DNA from: an uncultured Pelagibacteraceae bacterium
GTDB lineage: Bacteria > Pseudomonadota > Alphaproteobacteria > Pelagibacterales > Pelagibacteraceae
NCBI GenBank assembly: GCA_902555945.1
Contig: CACDUS010000001.1
Coordinates: 62,001 to 126,000, forward strand
DNA length: 64,000 nucleotides
Reading direction: 5' to 3'
Below are positions 36,498 through 44,001 of the stretch, piece by piece. The translations under genes and the position numbers were made by a program. Position 1 is the stretch's first letter; each line of letters opens with the position of its first letter. The notes under the pieces are model-generated. The model did not search any database, was not told the DNA's origin, and saw nothing but the letters and a program-made list of their open reading frames with translations.

Positions 36498-37283
36498 ATG
36501 AAATCATTTAATTATCACGCACCAAAAGATGTTAAAGATGCTACTAAACTAGCTTCCTCTAGTTCAGCTTTTTTAGCAGGAGGAATGACAACAATTCCTT
36601 CAATGAAGCTTGGATTAGCAAGTTACAAAGATGTTATTGATATTAAGAAAATAAAAAAACTATCAGGCATTAAAGTTAGTGGAAAAACTGTAACTATAGG
36701 TGCAACAACAAAACATGTAGAAGTTGCTACATCAAAGGATGTTAAAAAAGCAATACCAGCTCTAGCTAAGTTAGCTGGTAATATTGGTGATGCTCAAGTT
36801 AGAAACAGAGGAACTATCGGTGGATCAATTTCTAACAATGATCCATCAGCATGTTATCCATCTGCTTGTATGGCACTTAATGCAGTTATTCATACAAACA
36901 AAAGAAAAATAGATGCAGAAAAGTTTTTTACAGGAATGTTTGAAACAGCTTTAAAAAGTGGAGAACTTGTTGAAGCAGTAGAGTTTCAAATTCCAGAAAA
37001 AGCTGATTATCAAAAACATCCAAACCCAGCATCTAGATATGCGATTATAGGAGTGTTTGTTGCTAAACACAAAAAAGATGTGAATGTTGCAGTAACAGGA
37101 GCAAAATCTTGTGTTTATATTGATAAAGATTTATCAAAAAAATTAAGCTCTAATTTTTCTGTGTCCTCAATAGAAGGTACAGATGTTAAATCTTCAGGGA
37201 TGAACTCTGATATGCATGCATCAGCAGAGTACAGAGCAAATCTTGTGTCACTATACGCAAAAAAAGCTGTTGAAGCTTGTTAG
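36498..37283 (+). CDS. coxM: FAD-binding medium subunit (CoxM type)
   Basis: A 261-residue FAD_binding_5 family protein: FLAGGMTTIPSMKLGLASYKDVIDI for the FAD loop, then IGDAQVRNRGTIGGSISNNDPSA, the isoalloxazine contact region, and the CO_deh_flav C-terminal part (CVYIDKD). It is slightly shorter than typical CoxM (about 280). It receives electrons from the 2Fe-2S subunit and passes them on, possibly to the quinone pool via CoxG. A good ribosome binding site (aggagg) precedes the ATG nine bases after coxL. Confidence 0.92.
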   Translation: MKSFNYHAPKDVKDATKLASSSSAFLAGGMTTIPSMKLGLASYKDVIDIKKIKKLSGIKVSGKTVTIGATTKHVEVATSKDVKKAIPALAKLAGNIGDAQVRNRGTIGGSISNNDPSACYPSACMALNAVIHTNKRKIDAEKFFTGMFETALKSGELVEAVEFQIPEKADYQKHPNPASRYAIIGVFVAKHKKDVNVAVTGAKSCVYIDKDLSKKLSSNFSVSSIEGTDVKSSGMNSDMHASAEYRANLVSLYAKKAVEAC

Positions 37284-37295
37284 TTAAGATTTATA

Positions 37296-37326
37296 TTTCA
37301 TCAAATGAAAAACTCATTTGATGAAA
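37296..37326 (+). promoter_or_regulatory. Perfect 13-base inverted repeat across the start codon of the XdhC-like gene
   Basis: Arms TTTCATCAAATGA and TCATTTGATGAAA flank a five-base loop (AAAAC). The ATG at 37305-37307 lies inside the left arm, so an RNA hairpin of 13 base pairs would hide it. Such a long perfect repeat is unlikely by chance. It may throttle translation of xdhC after coxM. Confidence 0.5.
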
Positions 37327-37634
37327 AGATACTAGAAGAAGCGCACGATTGGGTAAAAGCTAATCAAAAAGTTGTCCTAGCAACAGTAATTCAAACTTGG
37401 GGATCCTCTCCAAGACAAGTTGGAAGCAGAATGATAGTTAATGAGAAAGGAGACTTTTCAGGCTCTGTTTCAGGTGGATGTGTAGAGTCTGCAGTTGTTA
37501 GAGAATGTATTGGCCTTATCAAAGATAATAAACCTTGTAAAAAGATAGAATTTAAAGTTTCAAATGAAAGTGCTTGGGAAGTTGGTCTTGCTTGTGGTGG
37601 AGAAATAGCTGTCTATTTAGAACAAGTTAATTAA
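37305..37634 (+). CDS. XdhC/CoxI family, N-terminal half
   Basis: A 109-residue protein equal to the XdhC_CoxI domain: ATVIQTWGSSPRQVGSRMIVN, FSGSVSGGCVESAVV and VGLACGGEIAVYLE, including the conserved CGG. XdhC proteins bind the molybdenum cofactor and help sulfurate and insert it into xanthine dehydrogenase or CO dehydrogenase enzymes. Normally the N- and C-domains are one protein; here the C-domain is the next gene, joined by a TAATG overlap. It directly serves the preceding coxSLM genes. The start codon lies in a strong inverted repeat. Confidence 0.88.
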   Translation: MKNSFDEKILEEAHDWVKANQKVVLATVIQTWGSSPRQVGSRMIVNEKGDFSGSVSGGCVESAVVRECIGLIKDNKPCKKIEFKVSNESAWEVGLACGGEIAVYLEQVN

Positions 37635-38314
37635 TGAAATTACAAACACTAAAATCAATTATTGAAAAAAAGAAAAATAAATCTGAATTTGCAATAATCA
37701 CTAATCTTAAAACAGGGGAGAGTGAAATTTTTGAAAAAGACAAACCTTTAAGTAAAGAAATGGAAGTTTATTCCAATCAAATCAATGAATTTTTTAAATC
37801 TAAAAAAAATGGTGTTATAGAAAATTCTGAAATATTTGTTGAAACTTATATATTGCCAATAAAAGTAATTATAGTTGGAGCAGTTCACATTGCTCAATAT
37901 TTAGTAGATTTTGCAAAAAGTTTAAACTTTGAAATTTCAATTATAGATCCTAGAGGTTATTTTGCATCTGAACAAAGATTTCCTGATATGAAAATAATCA
38001 ATAAGTGGCCAGATGAAGCTTTCAAAGAAATAGACACAAATGAAAATACGGCATTAATTGCTTTAACGCATGATCCAAAAATTGATGATCCAGCATTACA
38101 ACATGCTTTGAAGAAAAAATTTTATTACATAGGAGCTCTTGGTAGTAAAAAAACTCATGAAAACAGATGTCAAAGATTAAAGGAAGCTGGCTTTAGCGAT
38201 GAACAGATTAAATCAATTCATGGACCAATAGGAATTAAATTAGGCGGAAGATCTGCACCAGAAATAGCTTTATCAATAATTGCTCAATTAGTTTCAGAAA
38301 CTTACAAAAAGTGA
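37634..38314 (+). CDS. XdhC/CoxI family, C-terminal Rossmann half
   Basis: A 226-residue protein. Residues 1-70 have no recognised family. The rest is the XdhC C-terminal Rossmann domain: VIIVGAVHIAQYLVDFAKSL, SIIDPRGYFASEQRF, LIALTHDPKIDDPAL, YYIGALGSKKTHENRCQRL and PIGIKLGGRSAPEIALSIIAQ. Together with the gene before, it should act in loading the molybdenum cofactor onto CoxL. Splitting into two genes is known in some bacteria. The stop overlaps the GTG of the acetyltransferase gene. Confidence 0.9.
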   Translation: MKLQTLKSIIEKKKNKSEFAIITNLKTGESEIFEKDKPLSKEMEVYSNQINEFFKSKKNGVIENSEIFVETYILPIKVIIVGAVHIAQYLVDFAKSLNFEISIIDPRGYFASEQRFPDMKIINKWPDEAFKEIDTNENTALIALTHDPKIDDPALQHALKKKFYYIGALGSKKTHENRCQRLKEAGFSDEQIKSIHGPIGIKLGGRSAPEIALSIIAQLVSETYKK

Positions 38315-38742
38315 TTAGACCAATTAAAATAGAAGATAAAAAAGACTGGGAAAAACTTTATAGAGGTTATGCAGATTTTTATAAAGTTGAAATGAATGAT
38401 GAAATATTAACCAAAGTATGGAAGTGGTTATTTGATCAAGAACATGAAGTAAGTGGCTTAGTTTATGAAGAAAATTCCAAAGTTATTGCATTAGCTCACT
38501 ATAGAAAAATGCCGAGTCCATTAAGAGGAAAATATATCGGGTTTCTAGATGACTTGTTTGTAGATCCAAAACATAGAGGAAAAAAAATAGGAGAGAAAAT
38601 TTTAAGTGAGTTAAAAGTTATATCTGAAAAGAATAAATGGGGGTTAATTAGATGGATCACTAGAAATGATAATGCAAGAGCTAAAAGCTTATATGATAAA
38701 GTATCTGAAAAAACTACTTGGGATACTTACGAATTAAAATGA
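38311..38742 (+). CDS. GNAT family N-acetyltransferase
   Basis: A 143-residue GNAT protein starting at GTG, overlapping the previous stop (GTGA). The acetyl-CoA loop is LFVDPKHRGKKIGEKIL, with IRWITRNDNARAKSLYDKV as the C-terminal motif B. GNATs of this type acetylate small amines or proteins. The acceptor is unknown. Its position between XdhC and MocA genes is probably operon hitch-hiking, though a link to the substrate of the Mo-enzyme is possible. Confidence 0.85.
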   Translation: MIRPIKIEDKKDWEKLYRGYADFYKVEMNDEILTKVWKWLFDQEHEVSGLVYEENSKVIALAHYRKMPSPLRGKYIGFLDDLFVDPKHRGKKIGEKILSELKVISEKNKWGLIRWITRNDNARAKSLYDKVSEKTTWDTYELK

Positions 38743-39314
38743 TTAAAGCAATTCTACTAGCTGCTGGCCAATCTAAAAGATTAAAATCTGAAAATAAATT
38801 AATTAAATTATATAAAAAAAAACCCTTAATAAATCATTCATTAAATGCATTACACAAGAGTAAAGTTAACAAAGTTATCATTGTTCTTGGCTATCAACAT
38901 AAAGAAGTAAAAAAAATTATTAAAAAAAATAAAAAAAATATTTTTATTCATAACAAAAATTATAAAAAAGGTATGGCATCATCAATTAAAGTTGGTTTAA
39001 AAAAAATATCTAGAAATGATAAAGGATTTATTATCGTTCAATCAGATATGCCATTTATTAAAAAATCAGATATTAACAAAATTTATAAATCAATTAATAC
39101 AAAAACACATTTAGTTTATGTCTTAAAGTTTAAGAATAGAATAGGTAATCCGATAGGTTTTAATATTTCACTTCTAAAAAAATTTAAAAATATCAAAGGT
39201 AAATTTGGTGCAAAATTTATGGTTAAAAGACTTAAAAACAAAACAAAATTTATAAAAATTAATAGTGCTAAATCATTTAAAGATTTTGATAAAGTCTCAG
39301 ATTTTAGAGTCTGA
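38739..39314 (+). CDS. mocA: Molybdenum cofactor cytidylyltransferase-like protein (MocA/MobA family)
   Basis: A 191-residue nucleotidyltransferase. The ATG at 38739 overlaps the previous stop (ATGA). An earlier in-frame start is possible but overlaps more. The signature is ILLAAGQSKRLKSENKLIKLYKKKPLINHSL, then VIIVLGYQHKEV and IIVQSDMPFI. It should add CMP to molybdopterin, forming the dinucleotide needed by the CoxL-type enzyme. The protein is very rich in lysine and isoleucine. Its stop end overlaps msrQ on the other strand by 18 bases. Confidence 0.82.
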   Translation: MIKAILLAAGQSKRLKSENKLIKLYKKKPLINHSLNALHKSKVNKVIIVLGYQHKEVKKIIKKNKKNIFIHNKNYKKGMASSIKVGLKKISRNDKGFIIVQSDMPFIKKSDINKIYKSINTKTHLVYVLKFKNRIGNPIGFNISLLKKFKNIKGKFGAKFMVKRLKNKTKFIKINSAKSFKDFDKVSDFRV

Positions 39315-39878
39315 TTTACTGAAATTAATTCTAAAAAGTAAAAGAAAAATTAAAATTATTAAAAAAATAAGTGGTTTAAAGAATATAGTTTTTGATAACC
39401 AAATAAAATGTAAAACTCCAAAAATTGAAATTACATAAACTAACTTATGAAGTTTTTTCCAATTTTGTTTTAGAAGTTTTACCATTTTATCTGATGAAGT
39501 GATTGCCAAAGGTATTAATAAAAGCCAAGCAGAGAATCCAATAAATACAAATTTCTTTTTTAAAACATCATTGATTAATGGCTCAAAATCAAATCTATAA
39601 TCAAGTCCAACATAACTAAGCATATGAATTGATGCATAAAAAAAAGCAAATAGACCAAGCATTCTTCTAAATTTAATCCACTCTAATGATTTTGTAATTT
39701 TTCTAAGTGGTGTCATTGAAAGAGTTAAAAGAATAAAGATCAAAGTCCATTCTCCAAAATGATTTATGATCCTGTCAACTGGTTCAGGACCTAATTTATT
39801 AAAAAATATTTGATAAGTGATTATATAAATTGGCCAAAGGGAAATTAAGAAAACAGCAGGTTTGAAATAGTTTTTCAA
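39297..39878 (-). CDS. msrQ: MsrQ-like heme membrane subunit of methionine sulfoxide reductase
   Basis: A 193-residue membrane protein with about six helices and the ferric reductase-like pattern of YedZ: HFGEWTLIFILLTLSMTPLRKI, RRMLGLFAFFYASIHMLSYVGLDY and KLHKLVYVISIFGVLHFIWLSK, whose histidines would hold heme. It passes electrons from the quinone pool to periplasmic MsrP. It follows msrP by six bases on the minus strand. Confidence 0.9.
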   Translation of the reverse strand: MKNYFKPAVFLISLWPIYIITYQIFFNKLGPEPVDRIINHFGEWTLIFILLTLSMTPLRKITKSLEWIKFRRMLGLFAFFYASIHMLSYVGLDYRFDFEPLINDVLKKKFVFIGFSAWLLLIPLAITSSDKMVKLLKQNWKKLHKLVYVISIFGVLHFIWLSKTIFFKPLIFLIILIFLLLFRINFSKSDSKI

Positions 39879-39884
39879 TTTATT

Positions 39885-40784
39885 TTAGTAATTCTTTTTT
39901 AAATCCATACCACTATAAAGGTGAGCTACTTCGTCTCCATAACCATTGAACATTAAAGTTTCAATTCTTGGTGCTAAAATACTTTCTCCTATTACTCTTT
40001 CTGTTGCCTGAGACCATCTAGGATGATCGACATCAGGGTTTACATTTGAGTAAAAACCATATTCTCTTGGTGAAGCATTTTTCCAAGCAGTATTAGGCAT
40101 ATTTTTTGTTAATCTAATTTTCACAATTGCTTTTGCACTTTTAAATCCATACTTCCATGGAATAAATATTCTTAATGGCGCTCCATTCTGATTTGGTAAA
40201 GTTTTACCATACAAACCTGTTACAACGGTAGTAAGCGGATGCATTGCTTCATCCAATCTTAAACCTTCGATGTAAGGCCAGTTTAAAACAGGATATCTCT
40301 GTCCAACCATTTCTTCTGGATTATAAACTGTTTCAAATTCAACAAACTTTGCAGAGGATTTAATCTCTACTTTATTTAGTAACTCACTTAACGAAAAACC
40401 TAACCATGGAATTACCATCGACCAACCCTCAACACATCTTAGTTTTAAAATTCTTTCTTCAGATTTAATAGCTAAAACTTCTTCAATTGGTAGTTCCAAA
40501 GATTTTTCAACTTCACCTTCAATTTTTACACTCCAAGGTCTTGTAGTAAAATTTTTTGCTCTTCTATGAGGATCACCTTTCCCTGTTCCAAACTCATAGT
40601 AATTATTATATGTCGTTATATCTTGATAACTTGTTGGTTCGTTTAAATTACTTGCTTTAGCATTAATTAATGGAACAGAACTTAAAGAAAGTGCACCTAA
40701 ACCACAACCCATCGATTTAATAAAAGATCTTCTTTTATGATAAATCTTTTCGGGTGTAATTTCAGAATGTTTAAACTTTTTCAT
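39885..40784 (-). CDS. msrP: MsrP-like periplasmic molybdoenzyme, methionine sulfoxide reductase
   Basis: A 299-residue protein with a Tat signal: twin arginines at 18-19 in KRRSFIKSMGCGLG. The sulfite oxidase-type fold includes KLRCVEGWSMVIPWLGF, where Cys117 ligates molybdenum, and GAPLRIFIPWKYGFKSAKAI. MsrP repairs oxidised methionines of envelope proteins. It uses molybdopterin without a dinucleotide, made by the moa genes beside it. The start overlaps the moaE end by 14 bases. Confidence 0.93.
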   Translation of the reverse strand: MKKFKHSEITPEKIYHKRRSFIKSMGCGLGALSLSSVPLINAKASNLNEPTSYQDITTYNNYYEFGTGKGDPHRRAKNFTTRPWSVKIEGEVEKSLELPIEEVLAIKSEERILKLRCVEGWSMVIPWLGFSLSELLNKVEIKSSAKFVEFETVYNPEEMVGQRYPVLNWPYIEGLRLDEAMHPLTTVVTGLYGKTLPNQNGAPLRIFIPWKYGFKSAKAIVKIRLTKNMPNTAWKNASPREYGFYSNVNPDVDHPRWSQATERVIGESILAPRIETLMFNGYGDEVAHLYSGMDLKKNY

Positions 40785-41223
40785 TAGCTATTGGATTCCC
40801 TTTTAACCATTCACTTTCTTCATTTTCATAATGTTCTTTCTTCCAAATTGGAGATCTTTTTTTTATTTCTTCAATTATATATCTTGAAAGTACATAAGCT
40901 TGATCACGATGTTTGCAAGCAACTGCGATAATAATACTTATCTCACCTAATTTTAAATAACCTTTGGCATGTTCAATAAATACAGCTTTATCTTTAATAT
41001 CTAACTTTTGGTCTGCTTCATTATAAATTTCTTCAAAACTTTTAATCACCATTTCATCATGACTGTCATAAGTAATTCCAGTGACTGTTTTATTGTCATT
41101 GATATTTCTTACAGTACCTAAAAAGTAAATTGATGCTCCAAATTTAGAGTCTTTAATAAATTTTTCAGCGTTTGAAGTAAGTATTTTCTCTTTTTTAGAA
41201 TCTACTATTTTTGTATGAAGCAT
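40771..41223 (-). CDS. moaE: Molybdopterin synthase catalytic subunit MoaE
   Basis: A 150-residue MoaE: FGASIYFLGTVRNINDNKTVTGITYDSH, then IIIAVACKHRDQAYVLSRYIIEEIKKRSPIWKKE with the catalytic lysines. It transfers sulfur from MoaD to precursor Z. The start overlaps the last base of moaD and its end overlaps msrP. Confidence 0.95.
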   Translation of the reverse strand: MLHTKIVDSKKEKILTSNAEKFIKDSKFGASIYFLGTVRNINDNKTVTGITYDSHDEMVIKSFEEIYNEADQKLDIKDKAVFIEHAKGYLKLGEISIIIAVACKHRDQAYVLSRYIIEEIKKRSPIWKKEHYENEESEWLKGNPIANEKV

Positions 41224-41492
41224 TAACCTCCTCCGATAGGAGGTATAATACCAATCTTTTGATCTTTTGTGATTTTATAATTGTCGCTAATTATTTCATT
41301 ATTTTCAGAACAAAATGCTGAGGATTTTACAACTTTTATGAAGTTTTCATTACCTTGAAAATTTTTGTCTATATATTTGATAATCTCATTCCTTAAATCA
41401 TCTATTGAAGATTGATCTTTTACATTTAATTCTAAGTGATCTTTATTACTAAAATCTCTACTAGCCCCAAATAATTCTAATTTGATTTTCAT
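41223..41492 (-). CDS. moaD: Molybdopterin synthase sulfur carrier subunit MoaD
   Basis: An 89-residue ubiquitin-like protein ending in IGIIPPIGGG, with the terminal Gly-Gly that becomes thiocarboxylated. The N-terminal KIKLELFGASRDFSNK is typical. Its ATG overlaps the thioesterase stop (ATGA). Confidence 0.92.
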   Translation of the reverse strand: MKIKLELFGASRDFSNKDHLELNVKDQSSIDDLRNEIIKYIDKNFQGNENFIKVVKSSAFCSENNEIISDNYKITKDQKIGIIPPIGGG

Positions 41493-41959
41493 TTTTTCAA
41501 TTTAGCTGAAAATTTTAAGTTCTCATCTTTAAATTGTGATTTATTTTTATTAATAAAGTCATCCATAATCTTTACTTTTTCATCTTCAAATTCAGCAACT
41601 TTTCTATCATTAAGATCTACATATAAAGCTAAAATTTCTATTGTTGAGGCTAGATATTTTTTTTCTTTATGTATCATTTCCATTTTATATTGAAGTCGTT
41701 TTTTATCATGATCAAAGTAAACACAATTGATATCAACTTCATCATTTAGCTGGAGTTCTTGATTGTAAGTTATATGAGACTCTACAATCATTGTACTTTT
41801 TTTAGTAGTCTTTGCGGAGTGCTCACCCATTTTAAAGATATTATTAAGAGTATCAGCACCATATTTATCAAACATTAAAAGATAATATGAAACATTCATA
41901 TGATCATTGTAATCAATCCAATCTTTAATTACTTTTTGAGAACTTAAATAAACAGACAT
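41489..41959 (-). CDS. Hotdog-fold acyl-CoA thioesterase-like protein
   Basis: A 156-residue 4HBT/FadM-type protein. WIDYNDHMNVSYYLLMFDKYGAD holds the DHMN active-site asparagine/histidine region, and TMIVESHITYNQELQLNDEVDI matches the family strand. Such enzymes hydrolyse short acyl-CoA thioesters, and some act on betainyl-CoA in carnitine use. It is tightly embedded between moaC and moaD, which is unusual for cofactor synthesis. A carnitine-type dioxygenase gene occurs at 60845 but is far away. Confidence 0.8.
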   Translation of the reverse strand: MSVYLSSQKVIKDWIDYNDHMNVSYYLLMFDKYGADTLNNIFKMGEHSAKTTKKSTMIVESHITYNQELQLNDEVDINCVYFDHDKKRLQYKMEMIHKEKKYLASTIEILALYVDLNDRKVAEFEDEKVKIMDDFINKNKSQFKDENLKFSAKLKK

Positions 41960-41965
41960 TAAATA

Positions 41966-42511
41966 TTAAAAAATATTTTTAAGAAATTCAGGTAAACCAT
42001 CTGGATTAGTCCACAAGCCACTTTTTCCACCTTCTTTAATTAATAATTTAACATTATCTATTTTAAGATGAGGATTTACTATTTTACTTAAATCATAAAT
42101 AGTTATTAACGCAGCATTAACTCCCATAATGGCTTCCATCTCTACTCCTGTCTTAGCGACAGCTGATACAACACAAAAAACCTCCAATGAATTATCTCCT
42201 TCATTCATAATTATTTTAGTTGCTGTGTGGTCGATTGGAAGTGGATGGCATAAAGGAATTAATTCACTTGTTTTCTTTACACCCAATACAGCTGACACTT
42301 CAGCTAAAGTCACAGGATCTCCTTTAGGCATTTTTTTATTTTTAATTAAATTAAAAACTTCTTTTCCAACATAAATCTTTCCTGATGCTAATGCTCTACG
42401 GAATGTTTCTTTTTTTGAAGAAACATCAACCATATTAAAAGAATTTTTTTGGAATATTTCTTTTGCCCAATCTTTAAGTTCGTCTTGATTAATAATTTTT
42501 AATTTTGACAT
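41966..42511 (-). CDS. moaC: Cyclic pyranopterin monophosphate synthase MoaC
   Basis: A 181-residue MoaC with a slightly long N-terminus. The core is KGDPVTLAEVSAVLGVKKTSELIPLCHPLPID and VVSAVAKTGVEMEAIMGVNAALITIYDLSK, with the catalytic lysine and aspartate regions. It works with MoaA to make precursor Z. One-base overlap with the moaA stop. Confidence 0.96.
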   Translation of the reverse strand: MSKLKIINQDELKDWAKEIFQKNSFNMVDVSSKKETFRRALASGKIYVGKEVFNLIKNKKMPKGDPVTLAEVSAVLGVKKTSELIPLCHPLPIDHTATKIIMNEGDNSLEVFCVVSAVAKTGVEMEAIMGVNAALITIYDLSKIVNPHLKIDNVKLLIKEGGKSGLWTNPDGLPEFLKNIF

Positions 42512-43503
42512 TAACCACCTGTTGTAGATAAATTTTTTGTTAAACCTGTTTCCCCTAACTCTAAATAGTGAGACTCTTTTTTAAACTTCATTTGACCCAT
42601 TATCAGATCTTGTAATTCTTCTGTTTGATCATCTTTTTGTAATAAATGTCTAATACTTATTCCTGTATTACCAAATAAACATAATCTTAAATCTCCTCTA
42701 GAGGTAATTCTTAAGCGGTTACAGGTTCTGCAGAAATCTTTAGAGTAAGGTGCTATTATTCCAAATTTCCCTTTAAATTCTGGATTAATATAATTTAAAG
42801 ATGGTCCAGCATCTTTACCTAATGTTTGATAAATCCAATTATTTTTATTTAAGTATTCTTTAAAAATTTTTGATGAGACATGATATTTGTTGAAATAATC
42901 TAAGTTATCTCCAGTTTGCATTAGTTCTATGTATCTAAAATCAACTTTATTTATTTTTATAAATTCTGCCCAAGACCCAAAATCTTTTTCTGACGCATTT
43001 ATTCCATTTAAAAGAACTGCATTAATTTTTATGTTATCAAAGTTCAAATCTTGTAAAATTTTGATACCCTTTAAAATTTCTGGTAGTCGATCGTGCCCAG
43101 TAATAGTTTTAAATGTGTTTCTATTAAGACTATCGATGCTAATATTAATGCCGTTTAATCCACTATCTACTAACATTTTTGCTTTTTCATCTAAATGATA
43201 ACCATTTGTAGTAATTACAACTTTTTTGATTCCAGCCTCATTTTTTAATACTTTAATAATATCAAAAAAATCTTTTCTTACGGTTGGTTCACCACCAGTA
43301 AGTCTGATTTTGCATACACCTAATTTTGAAAAAACTTTTGCAAGACGTTTTATTTCTTCTAAATGGAGAAATTTTCTATTATCACTTTTATCAACTTGAT
43401 AACCATTAGGTAAACAATACCCACACTTGAAGTTACAAACATCAGTGATTGATAATCTTATGTATGGAAACGTTCGACCAAAAGTATCTTTAAGCATTTT
43501 CAT
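42511..43503 (-). CDS. moaA: GTP 3',8-cyclase MoaA
   Basis: A 330-residue radical SAM enzyme. The first cluster is CNFKCGYC (Cys23, 27, 30). The second is in FCRTCNRLRITSRGDLRLCLFG. The chain ends in STTGG, the conserved Gly-Gly tail needed for activity. It starts molybdenum cofactor synthesis from GTP. It heads the minus-strand moaA-moaC-thioesterase-moaD-moaE-msrP-msrQ operon. A second Met two codons in could also serve as start. Confidence 0.96.
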   Translation of the reverse strand: MKMLKDTFGRTFPYIRLSITDVCNFKCGYCLPNGYQVDKSDNRKFLHLEEIKRLAKVFSKLGVCKIRLTGGEPTVRKDFFDIIKVLKNEAGIKKVVITTNGYHLDEKAKMLVDSGLNGINISIDSLNRNTFKTITGHDRLPEILKGIKILQDLNFDNIKINAVLLNGINASEKDFGSWAEFIKINKVDFRYIELMQTGDNLDYFNKYHVSSKIFKEYLNKNNWIYQTLGKDAGPSLNYINPEFKGKFGIIAPYSKDFCRTCNRLRITSRGDLRLCLFGNTGISIRHLLQKDDQTEELQDLIMGQMKFKKESHYLELGETGLTKNLSTTGG

Positions 43504-43549
43504 TAGTTTTAAAGGGTATCATAATAAATCTGCTTTAATCAATCTAAAT

Positions 43550-43576
43550 AACTTCTAGCCTAATAGGCTAGAAGTT
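43550..43576 (-). terminator. Hairpin after the GYD gene
   Basis: Perfect eleven-base arms AACTTCTAGCC and GGCTAGAAGTT surround a five-base loop, ten bases after the stop of the GYD-domain gene and 47 bases before moaA. On the minus strand it is followed by a weak T-rich tail (ATTTAGATT), so it may be a terminator of moderate strength or an mRNA-protecting stem. Confidence 0.6.
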
Positions 43577-43585
43577 AAGTGTAAT

Positions 43586-43909
43586 TTATTTTCCAACAGG
43601 TCTGTAAGATGCAGCAGCTTTTGATGCAATTTCAGCAGCTTTATTAAAGTCTACTGACTCCATAATTGTCATATCTTTAATTGTACCAGTTGCTTCCATT
43701 AACATTTTCATTCCTGCAGCAGTTTCAAAATTAGAACCTTCAACAATAGCTATGAAATCATATGCTCCTCTGAGAGTCATCATTTCAATTAGCTTAGCAC
43801 CTGCAGCTTCAGTTATTTTTTTTGCTGCTTCTTGTCTATTATCTGAAGGATTTTTTACAAAACCACCAAGACCTTGCTCGGTATATCTTCCTAGAACTAC
43901 AAATTTCAT
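43586..43909 (-). CDS. GYD-domain protein
   Basis: A 107-residue small alpha/beta protein with the GYD family pattern: VVLGRYTEQGLGG, AKLIEMMTLRGAYDFIAIVEG and LMEATGTIKDMTIMESVD. The fold is a ferredoxin-like dimer and the role is unknown. It is transcribed alone, with aggaggt just before its ATG, and ends at a hairpin. It diverges from the aldehyde dehydrogenase gene. Confidence 0.85.
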   Translation of the reverse strand: MKFVVLGRYTEQGLGGFVKNPSDNRQEAAKKITEAAGAKLIEMMTLRGAYDFIAIVEGSNFETAAGMKMLMEATGTIKDMTIMESVDFNKAAEIASKAAASYRPVGK

Positions 43910-44001
43910 AGGACCTCCTTTATTTAATTTGAAAGATTAAATCATATTTGATAAAAAAATTCCTAATTAAATTATTTACTCAACTTCAAGTTTAGCAAAT
44001 T

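Noticed and set aside
42129-42374. Plus-strand frame antisense to moaC
   Set aside because: Shadow frame of a conserved gene without start signals.
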